Part shown: piece by piece, positions 25,448 through 36,054 of the stretch
Position numbering within the stretch: position 1 is the first letter of the stretch
Layout: the number at the start of each line of letters is the position of its first letter
From: Pirellulales bacterium
GTDB lineage: Bacteria > Planctomycetota > Planctomycetia > Pirellulales > JAEUIK01
Assembly: GCA_019694435.1 (NCBI GenBank)
Contig: JAIBBZ010000003.1
Location: 62,001 to 126,000 of the forward strand
Direction of reading: 5' to 3'
Length of the DNA: 64,000 bases
Made by a program: the position numbers and the translations under genes
The notes under the pieces: model-generated
What the model saw: only the letters and a program-made list of their open reading frames with translations
What the model was told of the DNA's origin: nothing
The model's database searches: none

Positions 25448-25987
25448 TCAGGTTGACCGCCAGTTCTCGTCCATCTGGCGATTGAATTGCGCCGATTGGC
25501 CGGGCGCGATGGACAGATGCTGCCAGCGATCGCCGGCCAGGATCCGGGCCATCAACACGATCTGCCCGACGTGATAGCCGTAGTGATCCAGCTGGCGGTG
25601 AATGGCGTGAATCACGCTGTGCGGCTCGCCCCGAATCGTCACCGTGTGCTGCAGGTCGGATTCGATCAGGTCGGCCAGCGCCGAGAACACGCAGTCCCAA
25701 CCGCGGTCCCAGGCGGCGACAATCTCGCCGCGATCGGCAAAGTCGTCGGCAAACTCCTGCTCGCGGTTGCGATCCGGCTTCTCGCCGTCGCTGTGCAGAA
25801 AGTCGGTCCACCGCGAGCGCATGTTTCCGGACATGTGTTTGACAATGACGGCGATCGAGTTGGTGCCCGGCGCCAGCGCCTGGCGCAGCTCGGCATCGGT
25901 CAACTGGCTCATGGCCCGTTCGCCCAGCCTGCGCTGGTGCTGGAACAGCGCCACGGCGCTGGCCAGCGTTGGTAGCACCTTGGTCAT
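25448..25987 (-). CDS. DUF1572 / DinB-like protein
   Basis: 180 residues from ATG 25987 (an upstream in-frame extension to 26140 lacks protein-like character). It is a DinB-like four-helix bundle: 'LASAVALFQHQRRLGERAMS', 'IVKHMSGNMRSRW', 'IHRQLDHYGYHVGQIVL'. The three conserved His (KH, D-H-Y, Y-H-V) fit the metal site of this fold. DUF1572 proteins are common in Firmicutes and planctomycetes; thiol-dependent transferase activity is suspected for DinB relatives, but the reaction here is unknown. It is convergent with the isomerase gene, 45 bases away. Confidence 0.8.
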   Translation of the reverse strand: MTKVLPTLASAVALFQHQRRLGERAMSQLTDAELRQALAPGTNSIAVIVKHMSGNMRSRWTDFLHSDGEKPDRNREQEFADDFADRGEIVAAWDRGWDCVFSALADLIESDLQHTVTIRGEPHSVIHAIHRQLDHYGYHVGQIVLMARILAGDRWQHLSIAPGQSAQFNRQMDENWRST

Positions 25988-26214
25988 CGTGGTTCGCGGC
26001 TCCTGTTTGCCGGCAATCCCGAGTCTCGCGCCAAAACGGTCCCGATTAACACCAGTTGCGACAATCTTATCGAGGCCAGGAAGCCCCCAACCTACCCCCC
26101 CAGAGGACTGGACGCCGGCGGTTGGCCTGGAATTTGCCAACGTGTGAAACTATCACTTCGGCAATTGGGTTAAAAAGTTAGCTGCCTAAATTTGAACCAG
26201 AAGGGACATCCCCT

Positions 26215-28065
26215 ATGCATTCCCCGCGTTCGACCCGTCTTGCCATGCTCACACTGCTCGCCGTCTTGGCGGCTGGCAGCCCGGCGTATGCCGTCGAGGC
26301 CAACCGGTCGATCGGTCGGGAGGTGCCCCTGTTCAATCTGCCCGACCACCACGGGAACGAGGTCAAGCTCGACGCCGTCTTGTCTCAAAACAAGCTTGTC
26401 GTGGTGGCGTTCCTAGGCATCGAGTGCCCGTTGGCAAAGATCTACGCCCCGCGCTTGCAGGAGCTGGCCAACGAGTTTGGTCCCCAGGGGGTCGGTTTCC
26501 TGGCCATCGACTCGAACCAGCAAGACTCGCTGACCGAGATGGGACACTTCATCCGCCAGACCACCCTGGCGCTGCCCTGGCTTAAGGACGGGAACAACGT
26601 GGTCGCCGATGCCTTTGGCGCCGAGCGGACCCCGCAGGTCTTCGTTATCGACGCTCAGCGGCGGATTCGCTATCGCGGCCGGATCGACGATCAGTACGGC
26701 CTGCACACGATTGGCGGGTATGCCCGGCCCGAAGTCACGCGCCGCGACTTGGCCATCGCGCTCGAAGAGCTGCTCGCGGGCAAGGAAGTAAGCCAGCCGG
26801 AGACGCAGGCGATGGGCTGCCTGATCGGCCGCGTTGCCAAGGTCGCGCCGCACGGCGAGGTGACCTATTCGAACCAGGTCGTGCGTATCTTGCAGAATCG
26901 CTGCCAGGAATGCCATCGGCCGGGTGAAGTCGCGCCGTTTGCCTTGCTCGACTACGACGAAGTCGTCGGCTGGGCCGAGATGATGCGCGAAGTGGTCAAC
27001 GACGGCCGCATGCCCCCCTGGTCGGCCAATCCCGAGTTCGGCCACTACAAGAACGACCCCCGGCTGTCGGCCGAAGAAAAGCAATTGATCAACGAGTGGG
27101 TCGCCAACGGCTGCCCGCGGGGCGAGGACTCGGATCTGCCGGCCCCGCGCGAGTTTGTGCAGGGCTGGAAGATCGGCCAGCCTGACCAGGTCGTCTACAT
27201 GGACGACGAGGCCTTCGAGGTTCCGGCCGAGGGCGTCGTCGATTACCAGTATTTCACGGCCGATCCCGGCTTCACCGAGGACAAGTGGGTCATGGCCGCC
27301 GAGGCCCGGCCCGACAACCCGGCCGTCGTGCACCATATCATCGTGTTCATCACCGATGAAAGCGGCAATCGCTCGGGCGGGATGCGCGGCGGCTTGGCCG
27401 GCTATGCTCCCGGCATGCCTCCGCAGGACTATCCCGACGGCGTCGCTTTGTTCGTGCCCAAGGGCAGCAAGCTGACCTTCCAGATGCACTACACCCCGAA
27501 CGGCACGGCCCAAAAGGACCGCAGCTACGTGGGCATCAAGTTCATCGATCCGAAGCTGGTCAAGCGCACGGCGCGCGGCGGCGTGGCGGGCAACGTCGGT
27601 TTCAAGATTCCGCCGGGCGACGACAACTACGAAGTCACGGCCAAGTACCGCTTCCGCCGCGATTCATTGCTGCTGAGCATGACGCCGCACATGCACCTGC
27701 GCGGCAAGTCGTTCCGCTACGAGGCCGAGTATCCCGACGGGACGCGCGAGGTGCTGCTCGACGTACCGCACTACGACTTCAACTGGCAGTTGCGCTACGA
27801 TCTGGCCGAGCCGAAACTGATTCCCAAGGGCACCCGCATCCACACGATCGCCCACTTCGACAACTCGGACCACAACCCGGCCAATCCCGACCCGGCCGAT
27901 GAAGTGCGCTTCGGCGATCAGACGTGGGAAGAAATGATGTTCGGGTTCTTCACCACGATCGACCCGAACCAGGACGTGCAGCAAGAGCTGGCCGAGAAGA
28001 CGGAGCCCGAGCTCGGCACCGGCGACGGCGACGGCGTGACGCTGAACGCGGGCGACAGCAACTAG
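26215..28065 (+). CDS. Exported redoxin + cytochrome c + copper monooxygenase-like fusion
   Basis: 616 residues. AGAAGGGA precedes ATG 26215, followed by a signal peptide (LAMLTLLAVLAAGSPAYA). Residues about 30-190 form a redoxin/AhpC-like domain in which the active site keeps one Cys ('LGIECPLAKIYAPRL'). A c-type heme site 'CQECHRPGE' lies at about 229-237, with 'MPPWSANPEFGHYKND' later as the likely axial-ligand region. The last 270 residues resemble the copper type II ascorbate-dependent monooxygenase fold, with copper-ligand motifs VVHHII (about 371), 'FQMHYTPNG' (about 423) and 'MTPHMHLRG' (about 492). The combination is frequent in planctomycetes but its substrate is unknown. A strong terminator follows at 28120. 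Confidence 0.85.
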   Translation: MHSPRSTRLAMLTLLAVLAAGSPAYAVEANRSIGREVPLFNLPDHHGNEVKLDAVLSQNKLVVVAFLGIECPLAKIYAPRLQELANEFGPQGVGFLAIDSNQQDSLTEMGHFIRQTTLALPWLKDGNNVVADAFGAERTPQVFVIDAQRRIRYRGRIDDQYGLHTIGGYARPEVTRRDLAIALEELLAGKEVSQPETQAMGCLIGRVAKVAPHGEVTYSNQVVRILQNRCQECHRPGEVAPFALLDYDEVVGWAEMMREVVNDGRMPPWSANPEFGHYKNDPRLSAEEKQLINEWVANGCPRGEDSDLPAPREFVQGWKIGQPDQVVYMDDEAFEVPAEGVVDYQYFTADPGFTEDKWVMAAEARPDNPAVVHHIIVFITDESGNRSGGMRGGLAGYAPGMPPQDYPDGVALFVPKGSKLTFQMHYTPNGTAQKDRSYVGIKFIDPKLVKRTARGGVAGNVGFKIPPGDDNYEVTAKYRFRRDSLLLSMTPHMHLRGKSFRYEAEYPDGTREVLLDVPHYDFNWQLRYDLAEPKLIPKGTRIHTIAHFDNSDHNPANPDPADEVRFGDQTWEEMMFGFFTTIDPNQDVQQELAEKTEPELGTGDGDGVTLNAGDSN

Positions 28066-28119
28066 CGTCGCACAATAACCAGCGCCGCCCAGCCGGCGTC
28101 CAAGCCCAAGAGCAACACG

Positions 28120-28154
28120 CCGCGGCGGGTCCCTACGACCCGCCGCGGTTTTTT
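28120..28154 (+). terminator. Rho-independent terminator after the redoxin fusion gene
   Basis: CCGCGGCGGGT (28120-28130) pairs perfectly with ACCCGCCGCGG (28138-28148) around a 7-base loop and is followed at once by six T. It sits 55 bases after the stop codon at 28065. Confidence 0.9.
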
Positions 28155-28312
28155 GTTTTGACGGCAACTTGTTTGCCTCTGCCATCGCGCTGCGCAGTGA
28201 AGCTGATTTGCGGCGCCGGTCGGAATGACGATCTCTGCTGGCAGCCCCGTGATCTCATTCATGGCCGTCAGAAAGAGACCGAGTGCAGCACGCACCGGGC
28301 TCGAACAGCCGA

Positions 28313-28459
28313 TCAGCGGCTCTCCAACGAGGAGGTCGCTGCAACATAGGTCGCACCGCTGAGCACGGCAACGATTAGCAAGTCCAAGAAGATTCCGTTG
28401 ACAAACACGGCAACTAGAACCAAGGCGCAGACACCAGCAAACAGCAACAACGAACGCAT
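28313..28459 (-). CDS. Possible small membrane protein (48 aa)
   Basis: ATG 28459 opens 'MRSLLLFAGVCALVLVAVF', then 'VNGIFLDLLIVAVLSGATYV', and ends ATSSLESR-stop at 28313. The composition is that of a two-helix membrane peptide. No clear ribosome binding site is seen. It lies 54 bases downstream of another small membrane protein gene on the same strand, so the two may be co-transcribed. The role is unknown. Confidence 0.4.
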   Translation of the reverse strand: MRSLLLFAGVCALVLVAVFVNGIFLDLLIVAVLSGATYVAATSSLESR

Positions 28460-28513
28460 CGAGAACTGCCACAGCGGCGCTGTCCCGCGATCCTTTGACG
28501 GGCGTCGGCCTAG

Positions 28514-28966
28514 CTAGTTCAAAATCGCCACCGCGACACCCTGAGCGAGTGCCACGAGGACAGCAGCTCCCACAACCGTGAACAAGATGGGGTCAACTGG
28601 CGGAAACACCTGTCCTCGACCGAACAGCACTGCCAGACCAAAGGCGATCGCAGGCGCGGCGATCAGCAATTCTCCGATTGAAATGCGAAGCCTGCGCAAG
28701 TTGCGTCGCCGATCGACCGCCGTGCCCGCGAACCAGCCGAACGCACACCCTGCAATCGCGCCGATGGGCACCCCCGAGTACAAACAGCCGGGATAGCCGA
28801 TCTCGTCGAAAGCGCGATACAAGCCACACACACCGCCCGCCGCGCCCAAGATGGCCGCGAGAATGTAGCGAGCTACCCACCGCCCCGGCGGATCAATGAC
28901 ATCTGGTACTACCTGATTCGCCCGCGAGTGAATCTTCGACACCGAGCACGTCGCTCGCGCGCCCAT
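28514..28966 (-). CDS. Small multi-pass membrane protein (paralogue of the gene at 37375)
   Basis: 150 residues with about four hydrophobic segments: 'RYILAAILGAAGGVCGLY', 'VPIGAIAGCAFGWFAGTA', 'IGELLIAAPAIAFGLAVLF' and 'LFTVVGAAVLVALAQGVAV'. The Arg-rich 'DRRRNLRRLR' loop probably faces the cytoplasm. The central 90 residues are nearly identical to the protein at 37375-37731, and DNA identity is about 96 percent over some 250 bases. The N-terminal 20 residues differ from the paralogue, and the start could lie later, near the shared IDPPGRW. The function is not recognised. Confidence 0.65.
   Translation of the reverse strand: MGARATCSVSKIHSRANQVVPDVIDPPGRWVARYILAAILGAAGGVCGLYRAFDEIGYPGCLYSGVPIGAIAGCAFGWFAGTAVDRRRNLRRLRISIGELLIAAPAIAFGLAVLFGRGQVFPPVDPILFTVVGAAVLVALAQGVAVAILN
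28621..28897. repeat. Direct repeat copy A (duplicated membrane-protein gene segment)
   Basis: Aligns without gaps to 37404-37680. From about 28651 onward I count nine differences in roughly 250 bases; the first 30 bases are more diverged. Both copies have the same orientation and lie 8.8 kb apart. Confidence 0.85.
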
Positions 28967-28989
28967 TCAGACACCCAAGGACACGGAAC

Positions 28990-29925
28990 TCACGACACAC
29001 GACGCCGAGCGATAGCGCCGATAAAGATTGTGCCGACACCGAAAGCCGACAACCATAGGGTCGACGGCTCGGGGACAGCAACATAGGCGTTGTTCACAAT
29101 GCCCGCATCCACGCTGTTGATCGTGTAGCCGGCAGGAAGGTTGAAGGCGGGTCCGTCTGTCACGAATTTAGCGGTGTGAGAGAAGTCAACGCCAACCTCC
29201 ATGGAGAATACAGAACCGTATTCCGTCCTAAGGACCGTCGTAGTGTTCATGCCGAATCGGATCGCAAAGGGAGTGTTGACAGGCACGTTAAAGACTCCGG
29301 TGGTGACGACGGTCGAACCATCGAAGTTGGCAAGCAGGCCGGTTCTGTCATAGACCGGCCCACCACTTGGGGTAATCGAAAGTCCATAGGTTCCGCCAAA
29401 ACTATTATTCCAAAATCCACCTGATAGACCAGATTCGATATAGAATTCCACGGAGCCGCCTAAGCGAGAGGTTGGCGAGGAGCCTGAGCCCATACTGGCC
29501 AAGATCGAGCCGTCAATCAAGGCGTTCACGGATATGGGCACAGTGCTTGGGCCCGCCGGTCCCGTCACGATGAAGTCCGACCAAACGGCGATGGCGTTGG
29601 TACTGTTACTAAAAGTAAAATCAAAATTAAGGGGGAAGTTCGATTCGTTGACGGCCCTTGCGTAGGAGCTCGACTTCAGGCCGAAAATACTTGCCTCTGA
29701 TGAACCCACGCCAAGGGTCGCGGGATCATCGTAATTGACGAAGAGTTCCGAACCAGCGGGAATGCCAATCGAAGTGATTTCGTACGAGTCCGTGGGCAAT
29801 TGAAAGGAACCTAGCGCTCCTCCAGCCGATCCGCCAGCGAAATACACTCCCGCCGCCTGCGTGGTAGCGGACGACAGAAGGGCTACGGTCAAGGTGTAGA
29901 ACAAGTACTTTCGGTAAGCGCGCAT
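28990..29925 (-). CDS. PEP-CTERM secreted protein
   Basis: 312 residues from ATG 29925 (signal 'MRAYRKYLFYTLTVALLSSA'; the longer start at 29961 would bury it). The body is a Gly/Ser/Thr-rich beta domain without a known catalytic motif ('GSVEFYIESGLSGGFW', 'VNTPFAIRFGMNTTT'). The C-terminus is a classic PEP-CTERM signal: VPEPST, hydrophobic 'LWLSAFGVGTIFIGAIA', then RRR. Exosortase would cleave it during export to the surface or exopolymer. Lower-GC codons than the neighbours are visible. The ligand is unknown. Confidence 0.85.
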   Translation of the reverse strand: MRAYRKYLFYTLTVALLSSATTQAAGVYFAGGSAGGALGSFQLPTDSYEITSIGIPAGSELFVNYDDPATLGVGSSEASIFGLKSSSYARAVNESNFPLNFDFTFSNSTNAIAVWSDFIVTGPAGPSTVPISVNALIDGSILASMGSGSSPTSRLGGSVEFYIESGLSGGFWNNSFGGTYGLSITPSGGPVYDRTGLLANFDGSTVVTTGVFNVPVNTPFAIRFGMNTTTVLRTEYGSVFSMEVGVDFSHTAKFVTDGPAFNLPAGYTINSVDAGIVNNAYVAVPEPSTLWLSAFGVGTIFIGAIARRRVS

Positions 29926-30066
29926 GTAAGTTTCACTTATCGTGGGGTGGATGATTCTCAACCGCTAGAAATCGTAATGGCAACTACAGGAATCACATCA
30001 ATTGAGGCCATTATTTTGACGTAAAGGCTTGTGCCCAGTCGTTAATCGTGCCCGCTAGCTGATGGT

Positions 30067-31405
30067 TTATTTGCGGAGGAAAGGGCTTCCTCGGGGTGGT
30101 GGTCCGAGGGCAGCGACGGCTGCGCTTCGGTGTTGCTTGCTCCGTCGCACGGCGATGGCAGCGCGGCGGAACGACCACAGGCCGATCAGTATGCCGATCG
30201 CGCACAGAGCAAGCGTCGATGGCTCGGGGGCGGCGGTCACCGTGATCTTGTCGACGTAAGTTGTGAGTCTGCGACATAAACACCAGGTCGATGATCGGTC
30301 TACCAGCAAGTGCCGACAGGTCATCGAGAACCGGCAGCGGCTCATGCAGCAGGTCGAAAATTGGCTGCATCGGTTCGAGCAGCGTCTGAGCGCGTTCGGC
30401 CAACGGCTGCACCAGGCCACGCAACAGCGAGCCGACGTTGATTGATACGTTGTCGAACCGCAGCGTGGAGCTGCCCCGAGACGGGCCCAATGCTGCTCCC
30501 GGCGAGACACCGCCGGAGGGCATGACCCAGTCGAGCACCATGTCGGCGCGGAACTGGGGCAGACCCTCGAGCGCCTCGGCCGTGAGGCCAAAATTCAGAT
30601 GCACCTCGCCGCCGATTGCCGGGTTGGCAATCGCAAACGAGGGAGTGACGTCGGCGCTGAACGTGAGCTTGATGTCCGGGCCGGCGTGCTTGTCCTCGAC
30701 AGTGAACATCTGGAAGCCGAGGCCCACCGCGAGGTCGGATGGAAGCTTGCCATCGATCTCGAACTTCAGCTCATTGGCGGCGCTGGTATCGAAGCACGCA
30801 GATCCGTTCTTGAAGCCGAAATTGAAGTTCTCGTACTCCAGCCAGATCGTAAACCCGCCTTCACTGCCATTCCCCACCGGGCGGAAGGGAATTGAATCGA
30901 TGTCCAAACCCACGCTGCTACTGAAGGAAATCTCGAGGACCCGGTCACGCGAGATGTCGATGCTCGAAGCCGAGAAATTCCTTAGCGAGACGTCCTCGAC
31001 TTCAATGCCAGCCGGCGCCGCGCGATCGGCCAGCACGTTCGCAGCGCTGGGACCGAGCACTTCGAAGGTCGCCGTCTTAACTGGCAACGCGCTGTTGGCC
31101 GGATCCAGGCCGGCGAGCCGATTCTTGAACTGCACGCGAAATGTGTCGAGCGAATCGGTAAGTTGGTCGCGGTCTTCGAGTTTGACGTTGATCAGCGGCA
31201 GCTTGGCGACGCTGCTGATGCCGTTGAGCACGCCGGTGATGCCCGCCAGCGCCGCGTCAACCCGGGTGCCGACGTCGCCATAACAGCCCGCGAACGTCCG
31301 ACGATCTTCGAGCACTTCCCTGCAGGACCGATGGAAGTACGGGAAACAACCCGAGGGGGCGCGGGATTTCCGACGATCGCGCGAGAAACGCCGTTTCCGA
31401 GGCAT
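30067..31405 (-). pseudogene. PEP-CTERM secreted protein gene broken by a frameshift near its 3' end
   Basis: ATG 31405 opens a basic leader with 'EVLEDRRTFAG', a worn version of the LExRxLLAA motif. About 370 residues of beta-rich sequence follow ('LPLINVKLEDRDQLTDSLDT', 'SACFDTSAANELKFEIDGKL', 'VHLNFGLTAEALEGLP') that resemble modules of planctomycetal giant surface proteins. Near 30250-30285 the protein-like signal leaves this frame: the original frame degenerates into Arg/His-rich sequence ending at 30011, while the next frame gives 'TAAPEPSTLALCAIGILIGL' and 'WSFRRAAIAVRR', a complete PEP-CTERM signal ending at 30067. A one-base indel would rejoin them. A programmed shift or sequencing error are alternatives. 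Confidence 0.65.
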
Positions 31406-31617
31406 GTTATTCGCTCAGTGGTGGACGGACGCGACGGACAGTTCTTGGGCGACTTCTGAGTTCCAAGTCGTGAAAGGGGCCTCGCCTCCTGCTAAGATTG
31501 GGAAGTTCCCTCCTACACGTATAGCGCCCTCCAATCCCTAAACGCACAAAGTGCACGGAAAAAAACTGGCGAAGCCGGCGGCGCTCAATCACGATCATTG
31601 CCGTTGCACCACGATCC

Positions 31618-32199
31618 ATGTCCGACAATCCTGACTTCGCGGACTTCTTGCGACGCATTCGTGCTGGCGACGATCTAGCCGCCATGGAACTGGTGCGGCG
31701 CTTCGAGCCTTTGATTCGCCGCGAGGTGCGAACGCGGATCGGCGACCATCGACTAAAAAGGGCTTTCGATTCCGCTGACGTCAGCCAATCGGTCTTGGCA
31801 ATCTTTTTTTCGAGAGCGGCGAACGGCGACTATGAGCTGGAGCGTCCCGAACAACTTGCCCGCCTGCTAGTAACCATGGCCCGCAATCGCCTAGTGTCGC
31901 GGGCCCGCAAAGAGCGGCGACTGGTTCGTGACGTTCGTCGTCTGTCGACTGACCCTGCCGCGCTCGAGCAGGTGGCCGATCGGCAGTCGTCGCCTAGCGA
32001 GGTCCTTTCCAAAAAGGAACAGTTGGCACGATTGGAGGTTTCTCTGACCGACGAGGAGCAGCAGATACTCAACCTTCGAAGCGAGGGGCTGAGTTGGGAC
32101 GAGGTTGCTGCGCGAATTGGCGGCAGCGGCCAGGCACGCCGCATGCAGCTGTCACGCGGAATCGAGCGGCTCGAGCGACAACTGGGCCCGGCCGATTAG
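31618..32199 (+). CDS. ECF-type RNA polymerase sigma factor
   Basis: 193 residues. Sigma-2: 'LVRRFEPLIRREVRTRI', 'FDSADVSQSVLAIFF', 'RPEQLARLLVTMARNRLVSR'. Sigma-4: 'LTDEEQQILNLRSEGLSWDE' and 'VAARIGGSGQARRMQLSRGI'. This is the ECF type that planctomycetes encode beside a large Ser/Thr kinase. The kinase gene follows 75 bases downstream on the same strand, so one regulatory unit is likely, with the kinase replacing an anti-sigma factor (family knowledge plus inference). It belongs to a different ECF branch from the one at 4202: shorter, and without the 'TTxWS' opening. Confidence 0.88.
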   Translation: MSDNPDFADFLRRIRAGDDLAAMELVRRFEPLIRREVRTRIGDHRLKRAFDSADVSQSVLAIFFSRAANGDYELERPEQLARLLVTMARNRLVSRARKERRLVRDVRRLSTDPAALEQVADRQSSPSEVLSKKEQLARLEVSLTDEEQQILNLRSEGLSWDEVAARIGGSGQARRMQLSRGIERLERQLGPAD

Positions 32200-32274
32200 C
32201 AGCGACTCCTGTGCGTTTTGGCGGCCGTTGACGATGAAGTTTAAGGTGCGACACGCTTCTGCAACTGGTTGCCA

Positions 32275-35200
32275 ATGGGCTCCCCTACTCGTCCCGATCC
32301 TGCCGCTCGAGCAGCCGCGTTCGTGGGAAGCACGCCATCGAGCCTGCGCCGTGCCGCGCAACATGGGCAGGTGCCCGACCTCGAAGCCATCGTGGCGGCC
32401 GCACCGCATCTTTCGGCAAGCGAGATCGCCGAGCTGGTGCGGGTGGACCTGGAGCTGCGCTGGCGATGTAACGATCCGCAGCGTGCTGAGGACTACCTCG
32501 AGCGGTTTCCGGTAGTCGCGGAGAATTTCGAGCTGGCGGTTGATGTCGTCTACGCCGAGTACCTTGCCCGTGAGTTGGTAGGCCAGCATCCCGAGGTTGC
32601 GGAGTATCAGACGCGTTTTCCCGCATACCAGGACGTGCTCGCCGAGCAGATTCTGCTACACCGCGCGATCGAGACTCCCGACGGCCACACGGCTGTCGAC
32701 TTGGCGCCCACAAGGTCGCCGGAGACCAGCTACGAAATCGTGGAAGAGATCGGCCGCGGCGGCATGGCCGTCGTGTACAAGGCGCGGCAGCCCGACTTGA
32801 ATCGCTACGTGGCCTTAAAGATGGTTCGCGCAGTCGACGCCAGCAACGATGAGTTGCTGGCGCGATTTCGGTCCGAGGCACGCGTGGTCGCGGGCCTGTG
32901 CCATCCGCGTATCGTGCAGGTCTACGATTTCGGCGAGCACGACGGGTTACCCTACCTGGCGATGGAGCTGATCGAAGGCGGGTCGCTCGCGGACCGTCTG
33001 GACGGCACCCCCTGGCCAGCACGCGCCGCGGCAAAGCTTTTGATCGACCTCGCCGGGGCAGTTCAATTTGCACACGAGCGGTACGTCATTCATCGCGACC
33101 TCAAGCCGGCGAATGTGCTGATTGTCTCGCAAGCTCCGGAGCTGGAAGTCAAGATTGCCGATTTCGGCCTGGCGAAGTTATTTCACGAAGGGGGCTCGCA
33201 GCATACCAAGAGCGGCGCGTTTATTGGCACGCCCAGCTACGTGGCGCCCGAGCAAGTCAGCGGCAAGACCCAACAGATCGGTCCCCCGGCCGACATTTAC
33301 GCGCTGGGTGCGATCTTGTACGAGTTGTTGACGGGCCGGCCTCCGTTTTGCGGCGCGTCACCCATCGAAACCTTGCAGCAGCGGCTCGCGATGGAGCCGA
33401 TCTCGGTGTACCGTCTCGCGCCGCATGCTCCTCGCGATCTGGCGACCATTTGCGACAAGTGCCTGCGCACCGAGATCGATCGACGGTATAGCTCGGCAGC
33501 AGAGCTGCGTGACGATCTAGAGCGCTATCTGGCGGGCATGCCGGTGCAAGCCCGACGCATTGGTGGCGTCGAGCGCGCGTGGCGCTGGTGCCGCCGCAAC
33601 CCCACCTGGGCCGTGGCGCTCGGGTCCGTGGCGATGCTGTTGCTGGGCATTGCCGCCGTGTCGCTGTGGTACTCGAGTCGCCTCCAAGGCGAGCTCGTTA
33701 AGACGCAACTGGCCGAACAATCCGAGCGCGCGGCCAATCGAGAATCGCAGGGCCGCTTGTGGGATTCTTACCTGATCGAGGTCACCGCTCGCAACGTCAG
33801 CCGTCAGGTGGGGCAACGGGTGGCAGCACTCGAAACCATCGACAAGGCGCAAGCTCTGTTGGGTACCATAGGTCGAACCGATGCTCGCGTGCGGCAACTC
33901 CGCGGGGCTGTCCTCTCGTCCATGGCACTGCCCGATCTGCGAACGGTTTGGAAGGCCGGTGCATGGCCGGCTAACAGCTATTCCTGCGCCATGTCGGCTG
34001 CCGCCGATCTCTTTGTAATCTTTGTCAACGAGCGCGCCTTGACCGGATATCGGCTCTCTGATCGAAGCGAGTTGTGGTCGATCGACTACACCGACAAGGG
34101 CATAAAGGTGGTCACCTCCGAAGACGGACGATTTGTCGCCGCCTTGGGCGACCGCGGCGCGGCAGTTTGGCGCGTCGATGGTGCTCAGCCACAACTCGCC
34201 TGGCAAGTCGAGGGTGTGAACTTCTTAAATTTCTCGTCCGACGCTCTTTATGCTGCTTACAGCCATCCGGCCGCCGGCATGCAGCTTGTCGAGGGCGCTA
34301 CGGGCAGAATTGTTCGCAAACTGGGCGAAAGTTCCGCCCTCTCCCAATTCCAATTCCATCCAGCCGGCGACCGCGTTGCCGTGTGCGCGCCTAAATTGCA
34401 GGTGTTTTCTTGCGACACGGGAAATATCGAGTTCGAGTCTCCGTCGCCCTACCGGGCCGAGCCTCGCCTGGCCTGGCATCCACATGGCGAACACATTGCC
34501 GTCTGGCACGATTGGCGGGAGATTGCTCTTTGGGACGTGAAGCTTGGTAAGCAGGTGCTTGCGCTTCCCCACGTCGGCCTGGCAGCACAGCTCATATTCA
34601 GCGCGGATGGATCGCTGCTATTGTCTTACAGTTTGTGGGACCAACGATTGCTGGTTTGGGACATTGCACTCGGTCAAAGACTACTCGAAGTGCCCGCGTT
34701 CATAAGCCGCGCCTCCGGGGCCACACCCGAAGGAACGATCCTGGTCCTGGGCGATTCAGCAGGCCAACAAACGCTGACGGAACTGTCGCGGGGCATCTGC
34801 CGCCCACTATGTGAGGCGCTCGACAAGCCTTTGGCGCATTGGGCTAAGCTCTCCGTGAGTCCCGACGGTCGCATGCTGGCGGCAAGCAGCGAACGCGGTT
34901 TCGAGTTATGGGACCTTAAGACCACAAGGCGGCTGTCGGTTTGGCCGTCCGGCTTCTGTTGGGCCGACTTTGACCGCGAAGGTCACCTGACGATCGGAGC
35001 CAGAGGGGGTATCTATCGTTGGCCGCGCACTCTGGAACGCCAACCCGCCGTTTCCGGTGAAGGGCCACTGGAACGAACGGTTGTGCGTTTCGGGCCGCCT
35101 GTAAAAATCTCGGGCCCGATCGTGATCACCAGCCTGTCAGTCAACGCCAGCGCCGAGTCGATGGTATTCGAGGACGACTTCGGTTGGTCAGTGCTGCGTA

Positions 35201-35874
35201 GGGCCGAAAATCCCGCGGCGGTTCGCCTGCAAACGAAGGGCGATCCGCGAAACTGCGCGGTCAGTGATGACAACCGCTTCGCCGCGATCGCGAACTGGAA
35301 TAGTGTCGGGGCGTCGGTCTGGGACGCGGATTCGGGAAGGCTGCTGGCCACACTGCAATTGGGATACTATGGGGTGCTGCAGTTTAGTCCCGACAGCAAA
35401 CTGCTTGCGGCCTCGCCCGATGGAGTCACCCTGTGGCGCACCAGCGATTGGCAACGAGTGACGCAGTTGCACGCCGAAGGCACGTCGCCGACAGGTCTTG
35501 GATTTGTCTTCTCGCCGGATAGTCGCGTGCTCGCCGTCGGCCAGCCCAATGGCATTCTGCGATTCGTCGACGCTGCCTCGGGCCAGGATTGGGTACGCGT
35601 GACGCAAGCGGACCTAACCAGCGTGTCAATCTTGGCGTTCAGTCCGGACCAGCGGCAACTGGTCACTTCGTCGATCGACGAGCGATTGCCAGCACAGGTT
35701 TGGGACCTGACGGCGATGCGCCGTGAGCTTGCGCGCCGCGGGATCGAACTGCCGGCCGAGGTACTGAGCCCGGCTGCGACCGTGTCGGCCATCGAAGGCG
35801 CGGTCGAAGTGGTGCTCGACGACGGCGGTCTGCTGTTTCAACTTGACGCGGAAGCAAAAAAGGCCGCGCCCTGA
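32275..35874 (+). CDS. Large membrane Ser/Thr kinase with WD40-like beta-propeller ectodomain
   Basis: 1199 residues from ATG 32275 (TTG 32269 is an alternative). A helical N-terminal region (about 30-150; '[15 protein letters not shown]') precedes the kinase domain (about 155-425): Gly loop '[15 protein letters not shown]', VALKMV, '[13 protein letters not shown]' near 271-283, DFG in '[14 protein letters not shown]', '[14 protein letters not shown]'. The juxtamembrane '[21 protein letters not shown]' leads into a membrane helix at about 446-465. The remaining 720 residues contain WD40-like repeats ('[13 protein letters not shown]', '[20 protein letters not shown]', '[17 protein letters not shown]'). 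It pairs with the ECF gene upstream. The propeller is probably outside and senses an unknown ligand or partner. Confidence 0.92.
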   Translation: MGSPTRPDPAARAAAFVGSTPSSLRRAAQHGQVPDLEAIVAAAPHLSASEIAELVRVDLELRWRCNDPQRAEDYLERFPVVAENFELAVDVVYAEYLARELVGQHPEVAEYQTRFPAYQDVLAEQILLHRAIETPDGHTAVDLAPTRSPETSYEIVEEIGRGGMAVVYKARQPDLNRYVALKMVRAVDASNDELLARFRSEARVVAGLCHPRIVQVYDFGEHDGLPYLAMELIEGGSLADRLDGTPWPARAAAKLLIDLAGAVQFAHERYVIHRDLKPANVLIVSQAPELEVKIADFGLAKLFHEGGSQHTKSGAFIGTPSYVAPEQVSGKTQQIGPPADIYALGAILYELLTGRPPFCGASPIETLQQRLAMEPISVYRLAPHAPRDLATICDKCLRTEIDRRYSSAAELRDDLERYLAGMPVQARRIGGVERAWRWCRRNPTWAVALGSVAMLLLGIAAVSLWYSSRLQGELVKTQLAEQSERAANRESQGRLWDSYLIEVTARNVSRQVGQRVAALETIDKAQALLGTIGRTDARVRQLRGAVLSSMALPDLRTVWKAGAWPANSYSCAMSAAADLFVIFVNERALTGYRLSDRSELWSIDYTDKGIKVVTSEDGRFVAALGDRGAAVWRVDGAQPQLAWQVEGVNFLNFSSDALYAAYSHPAAGMQLVEGATGRIVRKLGESSALSQFQFHPAGDRVAVCAPKLQVFSCDTGNIEFESPSPYRAEPRLAWHPHGEHIAVWHDWREIALWDVKLGKQVLALPHVGLAAQLIFSADGSLLLSYSLWDQRLLVWDIALGQRLLEVPAFISRASGATPEGTILVLGDSAGQQTLTELSRGICRPLCEALDKPLAHWAKLSVSPDGRMLAASSERGFELWDLKTTRRLSVWPSGFCWADFDREGHLTIGARGGIYRWPRTLERQPAVSGEGPLERTVVRFGPPVKISGPIVITSLSVNASAESMVFEDDFGWSVLRRAENPAAVRLQTKGDPRNCAVSDDNRFAAIANWNSVGASVWDADSGRLLATLQLGYYGVLQFSPDSKLLAASPDGVTLWRTSDWQRVTQLHAEGTSPTGLGFVFSPDSRVLAVGQPNGILRFVDAASGQDWVRVTQADLTSVSILAFSPDQRQLVTSSIDERLPAQVWDLTAMRRELARRGIELPAEVLSPAATVSAIEGAVEVVLDDGGLLFQLDAEAKKAAP

Positions 35875-36054
35875 GTGCTCCGCAAGCTACACCGGGATGT
35901 ACAAGGTATTCTCCGTCTTTCGCAAGTTGCGCCTGTCTGAGGGACATAGCGTTTTATGATCGGCGTGTCCTGGTGGCCTTCCCCCTTAAAAGCGGACCAG
36001 ATTGAATGCGAGAATCGCAGCCGGGCGATAGCCCGGAAAGGATTCTTGCGATTG

